Virus record (IMG/VR): IMGVR_UViG_3300033141_001736
Location: 1-54,256 of that record
Length of the DNA stretch: 54,256 nt
Direction: 5' to 3' (one strand)
From: a virus
The position numbers and the translations under genes are program-made. This document shows positions 20,835 through 29,562 of this stretch, piece after piece (the first letter of the stretch is position 1; the number at the start of each line of letters is the position of its first letter). The notes beneath the pieces are model-generated. The model was not told where the DNA came from. It did not search any database and worked only from the letters and a program-made list of their open reading frames with translations.

Positions 20835-21700
20835 AGCTATATCTCGCTTCTATTCCATACACAGCAAAAGTGTTGCTCGCCAATACTGGGCGGCCCTATA
20901 ATTTTCTGTTCTCGTTCTATCATTTCATAAACGAAGATATTGCCGAGTTGCAGCAAACATACTTTCCAGAAGGTTTTCGCCTTTTCGCTGATAGCGGGGC
21001 GTTCTCCGCCTGGACACTGGGCCTAGAGATTGACATTGATGCCTACATTGCGTGGCTACATAAATGGAACCGCTTCTTTGATTGCTATGCCAATCTCGAT
21101 GTGCGGGGCGACCTGAAGGGAACAAAAGAAAATCAGCGCATTCTCGAAGAGGCGGGCCTGGAGCCATTGCCTGTATATCATGCAGGCGAGCCTTTTGCCT
21201 ACTTTGAGGAGTTGATTGAAAAGTACGACTACATTGCACTTGGCGGCGTTGCTGGAAAGCATCTGCGCGGGACATCATTGATGCGTTGGTTGATAAGATG
21301 CTTTCGGGCGGTTGAAGGAAAACCCGTCGCGCTGCATGGTTTTGGTATGACAGCTTGGACTTTGCTGAAGTCTTTTCCCTGGTACTCGGTGGATAGCACG
21401 TCGTGGGCAACGGGTAATCGCTACGGAACTGTGCAAATCTTCGATGATGAGCTTGGTTGTTGGTACAGTTTCCATTGTTCCAACAAAAGAAAAATCTACA
21501 CCTATGGGAGGTATTTGCGAAAACTCGGCATAGACCCAAAAGTGTTCGTAGAAGCAAACGACCAGGCGATAAAGAATCGTTTCTTGGCGATAATCGGCGC
21601 AAGGTCCTATCAAGTGGCCGCCCGGTGGCTTACGGAGAAATGGGCACATGCTCAAATTCATCAACCAACTTACGGAATTGGCCGAAAGGCTTGTGATTGA
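20831..21700 (+). CDS. TGT-fold DNA base-exchange enzyme, DpdA-like
   Basis: 289 residues. Resembles tRNA-guanine transglycosylases: FADSGAFSAW (D54, equivalent to the DSGG[FY]Q motif), NLDV, YDYIALGGVAG, and WYSVDSTSW with D188 at the place of the nucleophile. The C-terminal CxCxxC zinc site of tRNA TGTs is absent, as expected for the divergent DNA-acting DpdA group. It would replace guanine in DNA by a 7-deazaguanine base. Between the ParB-like gene (4-nt overlap) and queC (53-nt overlap). Confidence 0.75.
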   Translation: MKLYLASIPYTAKVLLANTGRPYNFLFSFYHFINEDIAELQQTYFPEGFRLFADSGAFSAWTLGLEIDIDAYIAWLHKWNRFFDCYANLDVRGDLKGTKENQRILEEAGLEPLPVYHAGEPFAYFEELIEKYDYIALGGVAGKHLRGTSLMRWLIRCFRAVEGKPVALHGFGMTAWTLLKSFPWYSVDSTSWATGNRYGTVQIFDDELGCWYSFHCSNKRKIYTYGRYLRKLGIDPKVFVEANDQAIKNRFLAIIGARSYQVAARWLTEKWAHAQIHQPTYGIGRKACD

Positions 21701-22514
21701 AAATCTTGACCCGCCACCTCTCTTGTTCTGGGAAGCCTTTTTGGAGGCGCTTGGCGAGCCGGAGTATCCGAAGATTGGTGTAACTCAGATACCTTGCGAG
21801 CCGAGAAACGTCGTGCTTGTTTCGGGTGGGCTTGATAGCACAATTGGATATTTCATGTGGCTTGCTCAGGGCAGGGAGCCTACTGGCCTGTATATCGATT
21901 TTGGGCAGAAATACAAAGAAGCAGAGCTCTATGCGATGCGCCAACTTGGCATCCACTTCGAGGAAGAAACCATTGCCCTTTCGGTTGAAAATCGCGTCGG
22001 GGAATGGGCGCACATCATTCCCGCGAGGAACATGATTGCCCTACTTCATGCCGCGCAAAAAGGAAGCAACGCAATCTTATTCTCTGTCGTAAATGGCGAA
22101 AGCCCACCGCGGGGAGGAGACAAAAGCGACCGTTTCATTACGCTCATGGACGATATGCTTCCTCAGCGCATCTACACGATGCGAGAACGAACGAAAGCTC
22201 AATGGGTGCGCTTCGCCATAGACCAGAAGATAATGACAATCGAGCAGCTGCTGAAGACATACTCGTGTTTTGAGGGAACTGTTGGTGTGCAATGCGGGCG
22301 TTGCCAATCTTGCTTGCGCAGGTACATAGCATTCGCCTACAACGATATTCCGGACGATGAAATTCTTTGGAACTACGAAGTTCATCCACTCGAAGGTTGT
22401 AAGGAGGCCATTGAGAAATACAGGAAGAAGATGAGAGTGGGAAATTGTCGTTACACAGCACAGCGAATAAAAGAAACGTTGGCCGTCATCGGAAAGGAAG
22501 ATGTCCATGCCTGA
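21648..22514 (+). CDS. queC: 7-cyano-7-deazaguanine synthase (QueC)
   Basis: 288 residues. PP-loop ATPase motif VVLVSGGLDSTIGYF (56-69) and zinc site C207-x8-C216-x2-C219-x2-C222 (CGRCQSC), both diagnostic. It converts 7-carboxy-7-deazaguanine to preQ0 with ATP and ammonia. About 50 residues longer at the N-terminus than bacterial QueC. It overlaps the TGT-like gene by 53 nt. FolE, QueD and QueE are not in the window, so the precursor must come from the host or elsewhere in the genome. Confidence 0.85.
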   Translation: MLKFINQLTELAERLVIENLDPPPLLFWEAFLEALGEPEYPKIGVTQIPCEPRNVVLVSGGLDSTIGYFMWLAQGREPTGLYIDFGQKYKEAELYAMRQLGIHFEEETIALSVENRVGEWAHIIPARNMIALLHAAQKGSNAILFSVVNGESPPRGGDKSDRFITLMDDMLPQRIYTMRERTKAQWVRFAIDQKIMTIEQLLKTYSCFEGTVGVQCGRCQSCLRRYIAFAYNDIPDDEILWNYEVHPLEGCKEAIEKYRKKMRVGNCRYTAQRIKETLAVIGKEDVHA

Positions 22515-23583
22515 GAAAGAAATTCGTGTCGCGGTTGTTGGTGTCGGTAACTGTGCAAGTGCGCTCATTCAGGGGCTGGAGTTCTACAAGGCCGTTGAGG
22601 CAGATGGCGAGATACCCGGCGTGATGCACCCAAATCTCGCCGGTTACTTCATCCGCCACATAAAAGTCGTGGCGGCATTCGATGTGGCCGCAACGAAGGT
22701 CGGGTATCCCTTGGCCGTAGCTATACATGCGCCACCAAACAATGCCATGCAATTTACCGATGTCCAAAGCGATGTGATTGTCCAGCGAGGGCCCTTGCTC
22801 GATGGCTTCGGCAAGTATCTGAAGGAGCGAGTACCGGTTTCATCGTTGGCCTCCGTCAATGTGACCGACGCCTTGAAAAAGGCGAGGGCGGAAATTGTGG
22901 TCAATTTCTGTCCTGTCGGCTCAGCGCAAGCCACCCGGTATTATGCCCAAGCGGCCCTTGATGCAGGCTGCGCGTTTATCAATTGCATACCCGAATTCAT
23001 CGCCAGCGACGAGGTTTGGGCGGCAAAATTCGAAGAGCGAGGCCTGCCCGTCATTGGGGATGATGTGAAGTCGCAACTTGGTGCCACCATCATTCATCGG
23101 GTCTTGTCGCGATTGTTTGTAAATCGAGGTGTCTGGCTGGACAGAACTTATCAATTGAATTTCGGTGGAAATGGCGATTTCCTCAACATGCTGGAGCGTA
23201 GCCGTTTGACCAGCAAGAAGATTAGCAAAACCCAGTCGGTCAACAGCATGTTGCCAGAGCATCTCGGGGAAGGGGAGATACACATCGGGCCATCTGATTA
23301 CGTGCCATTTCTGAAGGACCAGAAGAATTGCTACATCAGAATGGAGGGGCGTAACTTTGGGCATCAGCCGGTGACAATCGAACTGAAACTGGAGGTGCAG
23401 GATTCTCCCAATAGCGCCGGTGTTGTGATTGATGCAATTCGTTGTGCTAAACTGGCTTTAGACCGCGGCCTTGCCGGTGTTCTGATTGGCCCAAGTGCTT
23501 ATTTCATGAAGTCGCCACCAGAGCAGATGCCGGATTGGAAGGCATTTCGTAAGGTCGAGGAATTCATAAACGAAAGGAGGTGA
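22507..23583 (+). CDS. myo-inositol-1-phosphate synthase
   Basis: 358 residues from ATG 22507 (AAGGA 8 nt upstream; ATG 22501 is too close to the SD). Rossmann start VGVGNCASALIQGLEFY, then GYFIRHIKVVAAFDV, GDDVKSQLGATIIHRVLSRL, the family signature YQLNFGGNGDFLNMLERSRL and SKKISKTQ. This is the short actinobacterial/archaeal type that makes inositol-1-phosphate from glucose-6-phosphate with NAD. It overlaps queC by 8 nt, and its last codons AGG AGG form the SD for the next gene, so it is tied into the deazaguanine operon. Confidence 0.85.
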   Translation: MPEKEIRVAVVGVGNCASALIQGLEFYKAVEADGEIPGVMHPNLAGYFIRHIKVVAAFDVAATKVGYPLAVAIHAPPNNAMQFTDVQSDVIVQRGPLLDGFGKYLKERVPVSSLASVNVTDALKKARAEIVVNFCPVGSAQATRYYAQAALDAGCAFINCIPEFIASDEVWAAKFEERGLPVIGDDVKSQLGATIIHRVLSRLFVNRGVWLDRTYQLNFGGNGDFLNMLERSRLTSKKISKTQSVNSMLPEHLGEGEIHIGPSDYVPFLKDQKNCYIRMEGRNFGHQPVTIELKLEVQDSPNSAGVVIDAIRCAKLALDRGLAGVLIGPSAYFMKSPPEQMPDWKAFRKVEEFINERR

Positions 23584-23587
23584 TGAC

Positions 23588-23920
23588 TTGATAGAGACAA
23601 TTAAGAACGACGCGGGGCCAATCGCAATCCGCTACACGCCGGAATTTACTGCGATTTGCTCGGTCGGCAAGGCTCCCTTCTCTGGTGTTATGGAGATTGA
23701 GTACTTGGCCGACGACCTGCTCTTGGAGTTCCAGTCCTTTGAGATTTGGCTTCGGGAGCACGCCAACGCCGAGACAACTATCGAGGGCTTCTGCAAGATG
23801 GCTTTCGATGCGTTGACCGAGGCGCTTGGTGACATTCCTCTGGCCGTCACGGTGACGGCTACGACAACCGTACATGCGCCAGTTGAAGCGCGCATCGAAA
23901 GGAACTTTGAAAATGTCTAG
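23588..23920 (+). CDS. QueF-like tunnelling-fold enzyme, possibly amidinotransferase type
   Basis: 110 residues from TTG 23588 (AAAGGAGG, 7-nt spacer). TPEFTAICSVGKAPFSG places C24 as the QueF nucleophile, and TTIEGF gives E66 for base binding. The NADPH motif of true QueF, E(S/L)KShK, reads EFQSFEIW here (E47, both Lys lost). That fits the QueF-L branch, which turns preQ0 into archaeosine rather than reducing the nitrile. It is also shorter than single-domain QueF. Confidence 0.65.
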   Translation: MIETIKNDAGPIAIRYTPEFTAICSVGKAPFSGVMEIEYLADDLLLEFQSFEIWLREHANAETTIEGFCKMAFDALTEALGDIPLAVTVTATTTVHAPVEARIERNFENV

Positions 23921-24605
23921 GAAAAGCAGGAAGAACCGATTGCCCATTGCTTGGGCCGTAGTGGCATTGGTAGGAGGTTATATCTTCTGCCAGGCTCTTG
24001 CCGATGTTGCGGCTACCAAGATTGTGCAGATTGGCAATGTCACGATGCCTGCGGGCACGTTCGTCTTCGCCATCACATTCACGCTGCGAGACATGCTTCA
24101 CAAGCGTTTAGGGCGTGAATGGGCGCGCGCTGCCATCGTCATGGCGGGCGTTTTGAACCTCATCATGGCGGGTTATCTGTACTGGATGTCTCGCCTGCCC
24201 GCTCCCCCGTTCTATGGCTTGGCCGAAGCCTGGTCTAGCATCTTCGCCTTCGTGCCTGCCATCGTCCTGGGCTCTATCATCGCGGAGGTGGTCAGCGAGT
24301 GGGTTGATACGGACGTCTATCATGCCGTGGCCCGATACTTCAAAGGCCCGTGGCAGTTCATGAGGGTCATCATCTCCAACCTCGTCTCTTTGCCGCTGGA
24401 TAGCCTTATCTTCGGTGCTTTGGCATTCGTGTATCTGCCCGTAATCTTTGGCGCTGAACCTATGCCATTCGCCGCCGCCATGCACATCGTTGGGGGCCAA
24501 ATCATCTTCAAGGCCATTGTGACAGCGGTTTCTCTTCCGGGCATTTACTTGGTCAAAGAAGAACATCTTCTGACGACCGCATCTTTGCAGGAGGCCGGTA
24601 ACTGA
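23913..24605 (+). CDS. YhhQ/VUT family queuosine-precursor transporter
   Basis: 230 residues from ATG 23913 (AAGGAACTTTGAAA), 8-nt overlap with the QueF-like gene. About six membrane helices. The family core is NVTMPAGTFVFAITFTLRDMLHKRLGREWAR, plus a second half with EVVSEWVDTDVYH and FMRVIISNLVSLPLDSLIFGALAF. COG1738 members import preQ0 or preQ1. It would supply the base to the DpdA-like enzyme and supports a 7-deazaguanine function for the operon. Confidence 0.8.
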   Translation: MSRKSRKNRLPIAWAVVALVGGYIFCQALADVAATKIVQIGNVTMPAGTFVFAITFTLRDMLHKRLGREWARAAIVMAGVLNLIMAGYLYWMSRLPAPPFYGLAEAWSSIFAFVPAIVLGSIIAEVVSEWVDTDVYHAVARYFKGPWQFMRVIISNLVSLPLDSLIFGALAFVYLPVIFGAEPMPFAAAMHIVGGQIIFKAIVTAVSLPGIYLVKEEHLLTTASLQEAGN

Positions 24606-24621
24606 AAGACAGGTAATAAAC

Positions 24622-25107
24622 ATGCCCAATAAGACTTGGCCGCAATACATTGAGACGGCCGAGCGCCGAGCGTTCGTACTGAACCTCAGAAAACGAGGCG
24701 TCAACTATCGTCAGATAGCGCAACTCGCCATTCAGCAATTCGGCGCAGAACGATTACCTGCTGGATGGGATGAGCGATATGCCTACAAAGACGTCAAACG
24801 CGAGCTGGCCCGCCTTCGCAAAGAGATAGCCGAGGATGCCGAGGCAGTTCGCACTCTGGAGTTGGAGCGATTAGATGCCCTGTATGTCGAGATGCACCGT
24901 CAGGCATTACAGGGCATCGTCGGCGCTGTCGATAGGTGTTTGAGAATCATGGAGAGGCGAGACAAACTGCTTGGCCTTTCCATGCCCGAAAAGCTAGAGG
25001 TGACTGGCGAGGGCGGCGCCCCATTGTTGAAAGAGGTCGTCATCATTCATAGCAGCGAGGAGCCGGACGGTGATGGAGCCGACGGTCGAGGCGACGGCAA
25101 GAGTTAA
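24622..25107 (+). CDS. terminase small subunit
   Basis: 161 residues from ATG 24622. N-terminal HTH-like region (AFVLNLRKRGVNYRQIAQLAIQQFG), then a long helix (ELARLRKEIAEDAEAVRTLELERLDALYVEMH). The Gly/Asp-rich C-terminus overlaps the large subunit by 38 nt. Position and architecture fit the DNA-recognition subunit of the packaging motor. Confidence 0.75.
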   Translation: MPNKTWPQYIETAERRAFVLNLRKRGVNYRQIAQLAIQQFGAERLPAGWDERYAYKDVKRELARLRKEIAEDAEAVRTLELERLDALYVEMHRQALQGIVGAVDRCLRIMERRDKLLGLSMPEKLEVTGEGGAPLLKEVVIIHSSEEPDGDGADGRGDGKS

Positions 25108-26395
25108 GCCGCCGCCTTTTCTCCGGTTTGAGGCTGGCCGCGTATTCGTTTCGTACCATGCTGGTCAGGATGTCGCATGGTATAGCAAGCGGCGCTTCGT
25201 CTTTGTGTTCGCAGGAACGCAGGGAGGCAAAACCGTCTTTGGCCCCTGGTGGCTGCACCGCGAGATACTGCGCACTTCTGAGCCCAAGGGTGAGAACGAC
25301 TATCTCGCTGTCACATCCTCTTACGACCTGTTCAAACTGAAGATGCTGCCTGAGATGAGGCGGGTGTTTGAAAATATCCTGGGCATAGGCCGCTGGTGGG
25401 CGGGCCAGCGTGTGATTGAGTTGCGCGACCCTGACACCGGCAAGTTCTGGGCCAAGAAGGGCGACGATTTGATGTGGGGGCGCATCATTCTGCGCTCAAC
25501 GCAATCCGATGGCGGTCTGGAAGCCGCAACTGCAAAAGCCGCGTGGCTAGACGAGTGCGGCATGGATGAGTTCAAAGTGGACCATTGGGAGGCCGTCCGC
25601 CGCCGTCTCAGTCTCGCACGGGGCCGTGTATTGGGCACGACAACACTCTACAATCGCGGCTGGCTCAAAGCCCAAATCTACGACCCATGGACACAAGGCG
25701 ATGATGAGATTGATGTTGTCCAGTTCCCATCCTATCTGAACCCGGCATTCCCCAAGGAAGAGTACGATCGCATTGTCGCCCGGCTGCCTGCGTGGAAAGT
25801 CAACATGTTTTACCGGGGCGAGTTTGATGTGCCCGCGGGCCTCATCTACGACAACTGGGATGATGATAAACAAGTGATTGAGCCCTTCGCCATTCCGGAA
25901 GATTGGCCGGTGTATGGCTTCATCGACTTCGGTGGCGTGAACACGGCTGCTCTCCGCTGCGCTATGAACCCCGAGAACAAGACCTACTATCTCACGGATG
26001 AGTATTGGGAGGGCGGCAGGACTGCGGCCCAACATGCTGCCTACTTACGCAAATGGAACGCAAAGGTTTGGTACGGGGGCGCTCCGTCCGAGGAGCAATG
26101 GCGGGCTGAGTTTCGGGCGGCGGGCATTCCGGTCCAGAAGCCTGCGGTGTCTGATGTCGAAGTCGGCATAGACAGGGTGTATGGCGCTCATAGCGAAGGT
26201 AGGATATTCTGTTTCAAGCACTTGGTCCATTACCGCGACCAGAAGGGTATGTACAGGCGAGAACTCGACCGCAATGGTGAGCCGACGGAGAAGATACACA
26301 ACAAGAACGAGTTTCACTTCATGGATGCGGAACGGTACGGCATAGCGACATTGGAGCGAAGGCCGAAGAAGGCGAAGGTGGTGCGACTTGGCTAA
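25070..26395 (+). CDS. terminase large subunit
   Basis: 441 residues from GTG 25070 (or ATG 25073). Walker A GTQGGKT (49-55), Walker B AAWLDE (158-162), coupling segment LGTTTLYNRGWL, and nuclease start YGFIDFGG (D286). ATP-driven DNA translocation plus headful or site-specific cutting. Overlaps the small subunit and the portal gene. Confidence 0.9.
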   Translation: MMEPTVEATARVKPPPFLRFEAGRVFVSYHAGQDVAWYSKRRFVFVFAGTQGGKTVFGPWWLHREILRTSEPKGENDYLAVTSSYDLFKLKMLPEMRRVFENILGIGRWWAGQRVIELRDPDTGKFWAKKGDDLMWGRIILRSTQSDGGLEAATAKAAWLDECGMDEFKVDHWEAVRRRLSLARGRVLGTTTLYNRGWLKAQIYDPWTQGDDEIDVVQFPSYLNPAFPKEEYDRIVARLPAWKVNMFYRGEFDVPAGLIYDNWDDDKQVIEPFAIPEDWPVYGFIDFGGVNTAALRCAMNPENKTYYLTDEYWEGGRTAAQHAAYLRKWNAKVWYGGAPSEEQWRAEFRAAGIPVQKPAVSDVEVGIDRVYGAHSEGRIFCFKHLVHYRDQKGMYRRELDRNGEPTEKIHNKNEFHFMDAERYGIATLERRPKKAKVVRLG

Positions 26396-28127
26396 GAAGG
26401 ACGAACTCACAACAGTTGCAGAACAAAGCGTCCAGGAGCGCGGCAAGCGCAAGGATGTAATGGCAGCGCACTCGCTGCTGCTCATGCTCGCGCGGGCGGG
26501 CACACTTGTTGCTCCGTGGTGGTCGCGGCGGCGTGACAGCGACCTGAGAAAGTTTTGGAAAGAGAACGACTATCTTTCCGGTGCGGTGTATACATTCACC
26601 AGCCGCATCAAAACTGTCCCATGGCGCATTGTCCCCAAAGACATGACCGTAAAGGCTCATGTCAGACATGCCGACGAATTTGAGGCGCGGCTGAATGAGT
26701 TGAGCGATTTTGGCAAGGGCTGGATGACACTCATTTCAAAGTTTGTCGAAGACTTGCTCACTCAGGACAACGGAGCCTTTCTCGAAGTCATCGGCAAAGG
26801 CAAGCCTGACGGGCCTATCGTGGGGCCTGCAATGGGCCTTGCCCATCTCGATTCGTGGCGATGCCAACGGACGAGCAATCATGAATTCCCCGTTGTCTTC
26901 ACCGACACCGACGGCAAGCGGTACAAGCTACATTACACCCGCGTCATCATGGAGAGCCAGATGCCCTCGCCGCTGGCTCAAATGCATGATGTTGGCTTTT
27001 GCGCATTGAGCCGCTGCATCAACAATGCTCAATCGCTTCTCGACATACTCATCCACAAGCAAGAGAAGTTGGGTTCTCGGCCTCAGCGCGGCCTACTATT
27101 GACCGGCGGCGGGCTGGACCCCGATGACGTGCGCGAAGCGTTCCGCGTGAGCAATCAGGTCATGGATGACCAGTTACTCCAGCGGTACTCCAAGACGGTT
27201 GTCGTGGGCCATCAAGAATTGCCCGATGCGACCCTGCAACTCATTGAACTCTCTGGGCTGCCCGATGGCTTCAATGAGGAGCAAAGCACAACCTTGGGAA
27301 TGGCCGCAATCGCGCTGGCGTTTGGCATGGACCCGCGGGAGTTGTGGCCCGCAATCACGGGAGGCGTCACAAGGGCAGAGGCGCTCATCGCTCATATCAA
27401 GCAGCGGGGCAAGGGCTTGGGCGAGACATTGCTTGCAATCGAGCGCCATCTGGGTTCGAAGTTCCTCCCGCCGTACCTGACCTTCAGCTTCGACTTCCAA
27501 GATGATGAGCAGGATAGGCAAAAGGCAGAGATAAAGAACATCCGCGCCCGCAGGCAAGTGATGATGCTTGAAGTGGGAGCGATGGATAGCCGCACCTTGC
27601 GAGAGGAACAACTGGCCGACGGCGACCTGACAGAAGCCCAGTTTGAAAGGATGGAGTTGCGTGATGGCCGCCTGAAGGATGGCACTCCGGTACTGACACT
27701 TTTCTTCAACCCTGACTACTCAGACCTGCTAGACTTGGGGATTGATAATCCCTTGGACAAGCAATCGAATGATGCCACCGAAGTGAAGTGGGCAATCAAT
27801 GCTGCGAAGGCCACAATCCTCGAAAAGATGGCCGGAGCGAACCCTGGCGAGAAGAAGCGGCTGAACGAGGCGATGGCGGCTCTTGATAAACTGCTCGAAA
27901 TGTACGGCGCGGAGAAAGAGACAAGGGCTGAGACAGAGCGGCCCACGCCCGCCACGCCCGAAGAAGGCGAAGAAACAGAACCGGAAGAACTTGAAGAGGG
28001 CATCAAGCAGCCTCCAGGCGAATTCACGGAAGAGGACCTGGAAGTGAAGGCAAATAGCATCTATGCAAAGACAATGAAAGCGATAAGCGATGCCGCCAGG
28101 AGAATCAGAATTACACGCTCTTCGTAA
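26388..28127 (+). CDS. portal protein
   Basis: 579 residues from TTG 26388 (AAGGTGG, 6-nt spacer). KFWKENDYLSGAVYTFTSRIKTVPWRI, EDLLTQDNGAFLEVI, SLLDILIHKQEKLGS and the long C-terminal helix fit HK97/SPP1-type portals. The C-terminal 60 residues are acidic and Pro/Glu-rich. Forms the DNA gate at one head vertex. Confidence 0.85.
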   Translation: MAKKDELTTVAEQSVQERGKRKDVMAAHSLLLMLARAGTLVAPWWSRRRDSDLRKFWKENDYLSGAVYTFTSRIKTVPWRIVPKDMTVKAHVRHADEFEARLNELSDFGKGWMTLISKFVEDLLTQDNGAFLEVIGKGKPDGPIVGPAMGLAHLDSWRCQRTSNHEFPVVFTDTDGKRYKLHYTRVIMESQMPSPLAQMHDVGFCALSRCINNAQSLLDILIHKQEKLGSRPQRGLLLTGGGLDPDDVREAFRVSNQVMDDQLLQRYSKTVVVGHQELPDATLQLIELSGLPDGFNEEQSTTLGMAAIALAFGMDPRELWPAITGGVTRAEALIAHIKQRGKGLGETLLAIERHLGSKFLPPYLTFSFDFQDDEQDRQKAEIKNIRARRQVMMLEVGAMDSRTLREEQLADGDLTEAQFERMELRDGRLKDGTPVLTLFFNPDYSDLLDLGIDNPLDKQSNDATEVKWAINAAKATILEKMAGANPGEKKRLNEAMAALDKLLEMYGAEKETRAETERPTPATPEEGEETEPEELEEGIKQPPGEFTEEDLEVKANSIYAKTMKAISDAARRIRITRSS

Positions 28128-28734
28128 ATTGGCGCTTATGGCCCTGCGGACCAAAAGCATCGCGGACTTTGGTCGCCGGGTGCGCGGGCTTACGCGCGGC
28201 TACTGGGCGGGCGAGATAGACCAGTTTACTTTCGTCGATAGTATGATAGAGGCCGTTCGCCGTGGCATTACGCAGGCATGGTACCAGGGCTTTCGGGAAT
28301 GTGGCTTCTCGGTCGAGGAGATGACCCACGACGAACGCTCGCAACTCGACCAGCACATCCTCGACAGCCATTCGACCATTCTCTCGTTCGCCCGCTTCAT
28401 TGCAGAAAACAGCAAGGCCAGCGGCGGCAAACTGCGAACCTGCCTGGCAAGAGCGGAGTTATGGACCAACCGCTACAACGCCGTTTACAATGAGGCCAAG
28501 GCAATCGCGTGCGCGGACCAGAAGCTGATGTGGCTCTACAATCCTGAGAAAGAGCATTGTGTTGACTGCCTGCGCTATCACGGGCGCGTGTATCGAGCCT
28601 CGGTTTGGAAAAAGTATGGAGCACTTCCACAATCCAGGAACCTTGCCTGCGGAGGTTGGCGATGCGGCTGCCGTCTCGTCCCAACCGACCAGCCCTGCAC
28701 GCCGGGAAGACCGCCCTCACCGATGTTTGCTTGA
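28090..28734 (+). CDS. head morphogenesis protein, Mu gpF-like
   Basis: 214 residues, overlapping the portal end. A helical body is followed by NRYNAVYNEAKAIACADQKLMWLYNPEKEHCVDC and a Cys/His C-terminus (LACGGWRCGCRLVP), the usual end of SPP1 gp7/Mu gpF-like minor head proteins. Found inside the head and involved in assembly or DNA release. Confidence 0.75.
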   Translation: MPPGESELHALRKLALMALRTKSIADFGRRVRGLTRGYWAGEIDQFTFVDSMIEAVRRGITQAWYQGFRECGFSVEEMTHDERSQLDQHILDSHSTILSFARFIAENSKASGGKLRTCLARAELWTNRYNAVYNEAKAIACADQKLMWLYNPEKEHCVDCLRYHGRVYRASVWKKYGALPQSRNLACGGWRCGCRLVPTDQPCTPGRPPSPMFA

Positions 28735-28891
28735 AGGCCACAAATGGCAGCATGGGCCTTGCCGCAAACTTGTCTTTGAAGAGGTCATTTGGTATCAACA
28801 GTTCCGGATATGCACTCGGTGCTGGGCGCGGGCATGGAAGGTGATTGGCAGGGAGAAAAGAGATGACGACCTACAACCTGCTGATGGATGA
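28727..28891 (+). CDS. small zinc-finger protein
   Basis: 54 residues from a probable TTG 28727 overlapping the previous stop. GHKWQHGPCRKLVFEEVIWYQQFRICTRCWARAWKVIG has the GHxW and CxRC pattern of small phage zinc proteins. The start is uncertain because no clear SD is present. Confidence 0.45.
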   Translation: MLEGHKWQHGPCRKLVFEEVIWYQQFRICTRCWARAWKVIGREKRDDDLQPADG

Positions 28892-29024
28892 TGGCGATGC
28901 CATACCCGACGCGAGCGAAGACCTGAATGATAATGTCTATGACGTTCTAAGGGATGACGGCGGCGCTATCCCGGACAACTCGGAGACGGTTGAGCAGTAC
29001 CAGTACGACCTGCTGAGAGAATGA
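28863..29024 (+). CDS. 53-residue acidic repeat protein
   Basis: ATG 28863 after GGGAGAAAAGAG. The product is two similar units plus a third start: YNLLMDDGDAIPDASE, YDVLRDDGGAIPDNSE, YDLLRE. Very acidic. A repeat this short could be a head-decoration or DNA-mimic-like peptide. No homolog known to me. Confidence 0.55.
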   Translation: MTTYNLLMDDGDAIPDASEDLNDNVYDVLRDDGGAIPDNSETVEQYQYDLLRE

Positions 29025-29025
29025 G

Positions 29026-29562
29026 ATGCCGCGCGTCTTTCTGGTCAAAGCTATCACGCCCCGGAAAAGGATGGACCAGCAGGGTTTCATCGTGTCTATC
29101 ATGGCGGCGCTTGAAAAAGAAGGCCGCGTCGTCAAACGCATGTACGAGAAAACCACAAGGACATGGAGCAGGCCGAGGCCGGTGTTCAAGATTGAGGTCA
29201 AGTATGGCAAACCGCCGGGGCCGCAAGGCGGGCGCGAAAGCAGGCCAGCGTCCGTTGACGTATTCACAGAGAGCGATAAGTACCGGTGGGTAGATGAGGG
29301 GACCAAGAGGCATTGGATTGCGCCTAAGCGCGCAAAGATGCTAAGATGGAGGACGGGCGGCAAACCCAAAACAAAGCCCCGTGTCATAGGCTCGACCAAA
29401 GGCGCACGCGGCTCTGGTCCGTGGGCATCGTCAAAGGGCCATTGGCATCCGGGCACCAAGCCGCGGGAGTTCAGCAAAGAGATAATGAAGCGCCGTAAAT
29501 CAGCCTTCCACAAGAACATGGCTAAGGCTATCAGGGAGGCGACGAAAAGACATGCCTGGTAG
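29026..29562 (+). CDS. head-tail joining / tail-completion protein, HK97 gp10-like
   Basis: 178 residues. Basic, with KYRWVDEGTKRHWIAPKRAKMLRW and GHWHPGTKPREFSKEI, the WxxxGTxxHxIxPKxAKxL and HPGT signatures of gp10-like neck proteins. Its place before the protease is earlier than usual. Confidence 0.6.
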   Translation: MPRVFLVKAITPRKRMDQQGFIVSIMAALEKEGRVVKRMYEKTTRTWSRPRPVFKIEVKYGKPPGPQGGRESRPASVDVFTESDKYRWVDEGTKRHWIAPKRAKMLRWRTGGKPKTKPRVIGSTKGARGSGPWASSKGHWHPGTKPREFSKEIMKRRKSAFHKNMAKAIREATKRHAW

